Translations under genes and position numbers: made by a program
Part shown: positions 61,583 through 64,000 of the stretch, in pieces
Position numbering within the stretch: position 1 is the stretch's first letter
Layout: every line of letters begins with the position of its first letter
The notes under the pieces: generated by a model
Databases searched by the model: none
Seen by the model: the letters and a program-made list of their open reading frames with translations, nothing else
What the model was told of the DNA's origin: nothing
Assembly (NCBI RefSeq): GCF_030733845.1
Contig: NZ_CP132311.1
Coordinates: 871,501 to 935,500, forward strand
Direction: 5' to 3'
Length of the DNA stretch: 64,000 nt
Source: Shinella zoogloeoides
Lineage (GTDB): Bacteria > Pseudomonadota > Alphaproteobacteria > Rhizobiales > Rhizobiaceae

Positions 61583-62572
61583 TCAAGGTGGATTTGGCGT
61601 CCAGCATCGATTTTGGGTAAGAAGCGTGTTGGCGAGGACGACGAGTTTTCGCATGACGGCGGTGAGAACGACCTTGGCCTGCTTTCCGTTGTCCTTCAGC
61701 CGTGTGGCGAAGGTTTTCATATCCGGATTGTAGCGGCAGGCCGACAGCGCCGCCATGTAGAGGGCGTTGCGCGGCGTCTTGCGGCCGCCACTGATCGAGC
61801 GCTGCCCCTGGCGCGCGCCACTGTCGTTGGCGATCGGCGCCAAGCCGGCCAGCATGGCCGCCTGCTTGGCATTGCAGTGCCCCAACTCGCTCAGGCCGAT
61901 GACCAGGCAATGAGCCGTGACGGCGCCGACGCCGGGAACGGAGGTCAGGATTTCCACCCTGCGGCAAAGCTCGGGATCCTCGGCGATGCGCTGGGCGATC
62001 TCCTTGTCCAAGCTTTCGATATGCCGCTGCAAGGCTATGACCAGCTTGCCGAGCTGCTGGCGCAGGAAAGCACTATCCGTCGCTTTCAGGCGGTTCTTGT
62101 GCGCCGCCAGATCGGCTGCGGCCGCGCAGCGCGCATTGATCAGTTCGCCAAGTGTTTCCAGAAGCTTGTCGGGAGGCGCGGTGGGCGCTGGCTGCTGCAT
62201 TTGCGAGAGAATGGCGAGAAAGCGGGCATCCAGCCGATCGGTCTTGGCCAAGTGGCCGCAGGCTCTGGCGAACATGCGGGCGCGATACGGATCGACGATA
62301 GCGACCGGAAAGCCGCTCTCATGCAGACTGCGATGGGCCAGTCGGTGAAACTTGCCCGTCGCCTCCATCACGGTAGAGGCCGGCTGCAGCCCGCGCAGTA
62401 GCCGCTTCAGCGCTTGCAGCCCGGCCTTGCCATTGGCGAGCCTGAGGTCGCGGCCCAGCGGATGCAAATGAATGTCGAGCCACTCTTTACAGACATCGAC
62501 ACCGACATAAACTGGTGCCGCGTTTGGTTTTGACGATACCTTGCCTTGCATGCGGGACTTGCTCCCCATCAT
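61583..62572 (-). CDS. IS110-family transposase (DEDD recombinase), copy 2
   Basis: A 329-residue protein identical to copy 1 except Thr for Ile in PASTVMEATG, three residues before the catalytic Glu. All DEDD residues and the C-terminal serine-domain motifs are intact, so it may be active. It is antisense to the surrounding structural genes, and its transcription would run against theirs. Confidence 0.93.
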   Translation of the reverse strand: MMGSKSRMQGKVSSKPNAAPVYVGVDVCKEWLDIHLHPLGRDLRLANGKAGLQALKRLLRGLQPASTVMEATGKFHRLAHRSLHESGFPVAIVDPYRARMFARACGHLAKTDRLDARFLAILSQMQQPAPTAPPDKLLETLGELINARCAAAADLAAHKNRLKATDSAFLRQQLGKLVIALQRHIESLDKEIAQRIAEDPELCRRVEILTSVPGVGAVTAHCLVIGLSELGHCNAKQAAMLAGLAPIANDSGARQGQRSISGGRKTPRNALYMAALSACRYNPDMKTFATRLKDNGKQAKVVLTAVMRKLVVLANTLLTQNRCWTPNPP

Positions 62573-62685
62573 CTGTTCAGGACAAACGCGAAGGACGGCC
62601 GGACCAAGCTCATCCCCGGTTCAAGCCAAGGGGGTCGCGGTCCCGACCGTCCGCACTCCGGCGGATGGCCATCCGCCGGAGTGCG
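62545..62685 (-). ncRNA. Candidate IS110 bridge RNA, copy 2
   Basis: Sequence equal to that at 5129..5269, including the 34-base palindrome (62652-62685), the target-loop stem and both guide pairs. Confidence 0.65.
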
Positions 62686-62878
62686 CATCGATCATCAAGC
62701 AATCAATGCAAAATGAACATGCAAGGGGGGATGCCGCGGCCGGAAAAGCCAACGCATTCACCAGCACCACCCCCTCATCCGCCCCTTCGGGCCACCTTCT
62801 CCCCGCTGGGGAGAAGGGAGAACGGCAACGTCGAACACCGATGGGGGCGGCGCTGCGGCATTTTTCGGAGACATCGAC

Positions 62879-63514
62879 ATGGCAGGATTTCATGAGGTCC
62901 GGTTTCCGCTGCGGGTGGCGCTCGGCACCAGCGGCGGGCCGGTGCGGCGTACGGATATTGTCAGCCTTTCCAACGGGCGGGAGAACCGCAATCGCCGCTG
63001 GCAGGATGCGCGCCGGCGCTACGACGCGGGTTCGGGCGTGCGCTCGCTCGACGACCTCTACGCCGTCCTTGCCTTCTTCGAGGCGCGGGCGGGGCAGTTC
63101 CATGGCTTCCGCTTCCGCGATCCGGTGGACCACAAGTCCTGTGCGCCGGCCGCAAACGTCAGTGCCGGGGACCAGTTCCTCGGGGCGGCGGACGGCGTCA
63201 CCGCGACCTTCGCGCTCGTCAAGCGCTATGCGGATGCCGGCGGCGAGGCGGTGCGCCGGATCGACAAGCCCGTCGCGGAAACGGTCGTCGTCTCCGTCGC
63301 GGGCAGCCTCGTGCCGGCGGCCGACTACACGGTGAACGGCGCGACGGGGACCGTGACCTTCAAGCCGGGCAAGGTGCCGGCGTCCGGCGCGGTGCGGGCG
63401 GGATTCGAGTTCGACGTGCCGGTGCGCTTCGATGCGGACCGCATCGATATCGATCTCGCGCAGTTCGACGCCGGCCGCATTCCCTCCATTCCGCTTGTGG
63501 AGATCAAGCCATGA
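62879..63514 (+). CDS. DUF2460 distal tail protein (g12-like)
   Basis: A 211-residue protein beginning FHEVRFPLRVALGTSGGPVR, then RTDIVSLSNGRENRNRRWQDARRRYDAG and FFEARAGQFHGFRFRDPVDH, all typical of DUF2460. In RcGTA this forms the distal tail ring that joins tube and hub. Its stop overlaps the DUF2163 start by four bases. Confidence 0.92.
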   Translation: MAGFHEVRFPLRVALGTSGGPVRRTDIVSLSNGRENRNRRWQDARRRYDAGSGVRSLDDLYAVLAFFEARAGQFHGFRFRDPVDHKSCAPAANVSAGDQFLGAADGVTATFALVKRYADAGGEAVRRIDKPVAETVVVSVAGSLVPAADYTVNGATGTVTFKPGKVPASGAVRAGFEFDVPVRFDADRIDIDLAQFDAGRIPSIPLVEIKP

Positions 63515-64000
63515 GAAGCATTCCGGACGGGCTCCAGGCCCATTTCGACGGCGAGGTGACGACCTTGTGCAGCGCCTGGCGCGTGACGCGTCGGGACGGC
63601 ACGGTGATGGGGTTCACCGACCACGACCACGACCTTTCCTTCGGCGGGCTCACCTATCTCGCCGCCTCCGGCTTTGCGGCGAGCGAGGCCGAGGACGGCA
63701 ACGGGCTTTCCGCCGAGGGCGGGGATGTCTCGGGCGGCTTTTCGGCCGACGCCATCCGCGCCGAGGACCTTTCCGCCGGCCGCTACGACGGGGCGAAGGT
63801 CGAGGTCTATACGGTCAACTGGCAGGACCCGGCGCAACGCCTGCTGCTGCGGACCGCCGAGCTTGGCGAGGTGCGGCGCGAGGGCGGGCTTTTCCGCGTG
63901 GAGCTGCGGCGCCTGACGCACAGGCTGGACCAGGTGCGCGGGCGCATCTACGGCCGCCAGTGCGACGCGACGCTGGGCGATGCCCGCTGCGGACTGAACG
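63511..64000 (+). CDS. DUF2163 tail hub protein (g13-like), N-terminal part
   Basis: The frame begins MRSIPDGLQAHFDGEVTTLC and continues to the window end (163 residues seen). VTRRDGTVMGFTDHDHDLSFGG near residue 26 and the late CDATLGDARCG cysteines are DUF2163 hallmarks; in RcGTA this hub protein can bind an iron-sulfur cluster through such cysteines. The peptidase (g14) and host-range (g15) genes are expected next. Confidence 0.92.
   Translation, partial: MRSIPDGLQAHFDGEVTTLCSAWRVTRRDGTVMGFTDHDHDLSFGGLTYLAASGFAASEAEDGNGLSAEGGDVSGGFSADAIRAEDLSAGRYDGAKVEVYTVNWQDPAQRLLLRTAELGEVRREGGLFRVELRRLTHRLDQVRGRIYGRQCDATLGDARCGLN

Larger units (their letters stand above)
61568..62723 (-). mobile_element. 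IS110-family insertion sequence, copy 2
   Basis: Same ends and length as copy 1, offset by 57,416 bases throughout, flanked by AG at 61566-61567 and 62724-62725. It sits within the GTA-like cluster between tape-measure and DUF2460 genes, in a repeat, so no gene is broken. Confidence 0.93.
61526..62818. repeat. Type A RIME-like repeat split by IS110 copy 2
   Basis: Left half ends GGCGGATGAG at 61567; right half resumes at 62726 and ends at the CCCCGCTGGGGAGAAG hairpin. The two hairpin tips (CCCCAGCGGGG and CCCCGCTGGGG) match each other, as expected for the two ends of one repeat. Confidence 0.9.
51335..64000 (+). other. RcGTA-like head-tail gene cluster (incomplete at right)
   Basis: The order terminase, portal, small membrane protein, prohead protease, capsid, connector, head closure, DUF3168, tail tube, tail chaperones, tape measure, DUF2460, DUF2163 is that of the Rhodobacter capsulatus gene transfer agent. 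There is no integrase, replication or lysogeny gene in view. Additions are a GH19-like lysin between terminase and portal, four complete palindromic repeats, and an IS110 copy in a fifth. Confidence 0.88.

Noticed and set aside
4152..62723. Composite transposon bounded by the two IS110 copies
   Set aside because: The interior is mainly core chromosome genes (pha operon, mucR, gcd), and IS110 elements are not known to move such segments as units.
2031..62818. Repeated palindromes as a possible CRISPR array
   Set aside because: Copies are kilobases apart, lie between ordinary genes, have no regular spacers and there are no cas genes.

Overview
The window is high-GC alphaproteobacterial chromosome, most likely a member of the Rhizobiaceae (Rhizobium/Agrobacterium/Shinella type; genus not resolved). 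The markers are a MucR/Ros regulator, a pha/mrp multi-subunit cation/proton antiporter operon, several rhizobial DUF families (DUF930, DUF1491, DUF2336, DUF5330, DUF6456), an RcGTA-like phage-structural cluster, and about 18 copies of palindromic RIME-like mosaic repeats. No rRNA, complete tRNA or CRISPR array was seen.

Layout. 1-10.5 kb: partial alcohol dehydrogenase, frameshifted acetyltransferase, class IV aminotransferase, divergent TetR/RidA pair, VOC protein, first IS110 copy, Fe/Mn superoxide dismutase, ParD/ParE-type toxin-antitoxin pair, YafY-type regulator with its LysE exporter, and two periplasmic c-type cytochromes. 10.5-30.5 kb: DJ-1-like protein, an acetyltransferase behind an attenuator-like leader, ABC exporter, PQQ glucose dehydrogenase, SelO AMPylase interrupted in frame by a repeat, CelD-like protein, a pseudo-caspase, oligopeptidase B, AI-2E-type transporter, DUF930, Tat-exported VOC protein, DksA-like zinc finger, hemolysin III, MsrB. 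30.5-36.7 kb: the seven-gene phaA-G (mrp) operon. 36.7-51.1 kb: mucR, a DnaA-domain-IV protein with DUF6456, SufE, DUF5330, a sensor histidine kinase with a peptidoglycan-binding partner, DUF2336, DUF1254/DUF1214 pair, a class A penicillin-binding protein, and small proteins. 51.3-64 kb: an RcGTA-like head-tail cluster in canonical order (leading protein, terminase, GH19-like lysin, portal, small membrane protein, protease, capsid, connectors, tail tube, tail chaperones, tape measure, DUF2460, DUF2163), running off the window end.

The most striking feature links the repeats to the mobile element. Two IS110-family copies (4152..5307 and 61568..62723), differing at the one base I found, sit at the same internal position of two different palindromic repeats, each flanked by the same CT dinucleotide (AG on the + strand). 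The non-coding end of the element can fold into a hairpin followed by a stem-loop whose two loop segments match the left and right halves of the repeat target. A second pair of segments, overlapping the transposase start, matches the element's own joined ends. This is the layout expected of an IS110/IS621-type bridge RNA programmed to the RIME repeats. Other notable points are repeats translated in frame inside SelO and the terminase, a caspase-fold protein with both catalytic residues replaced, a tail-chaperone frame with no usable start codon that suggests a -1 frameshift, and a candidate transcription attenuator.
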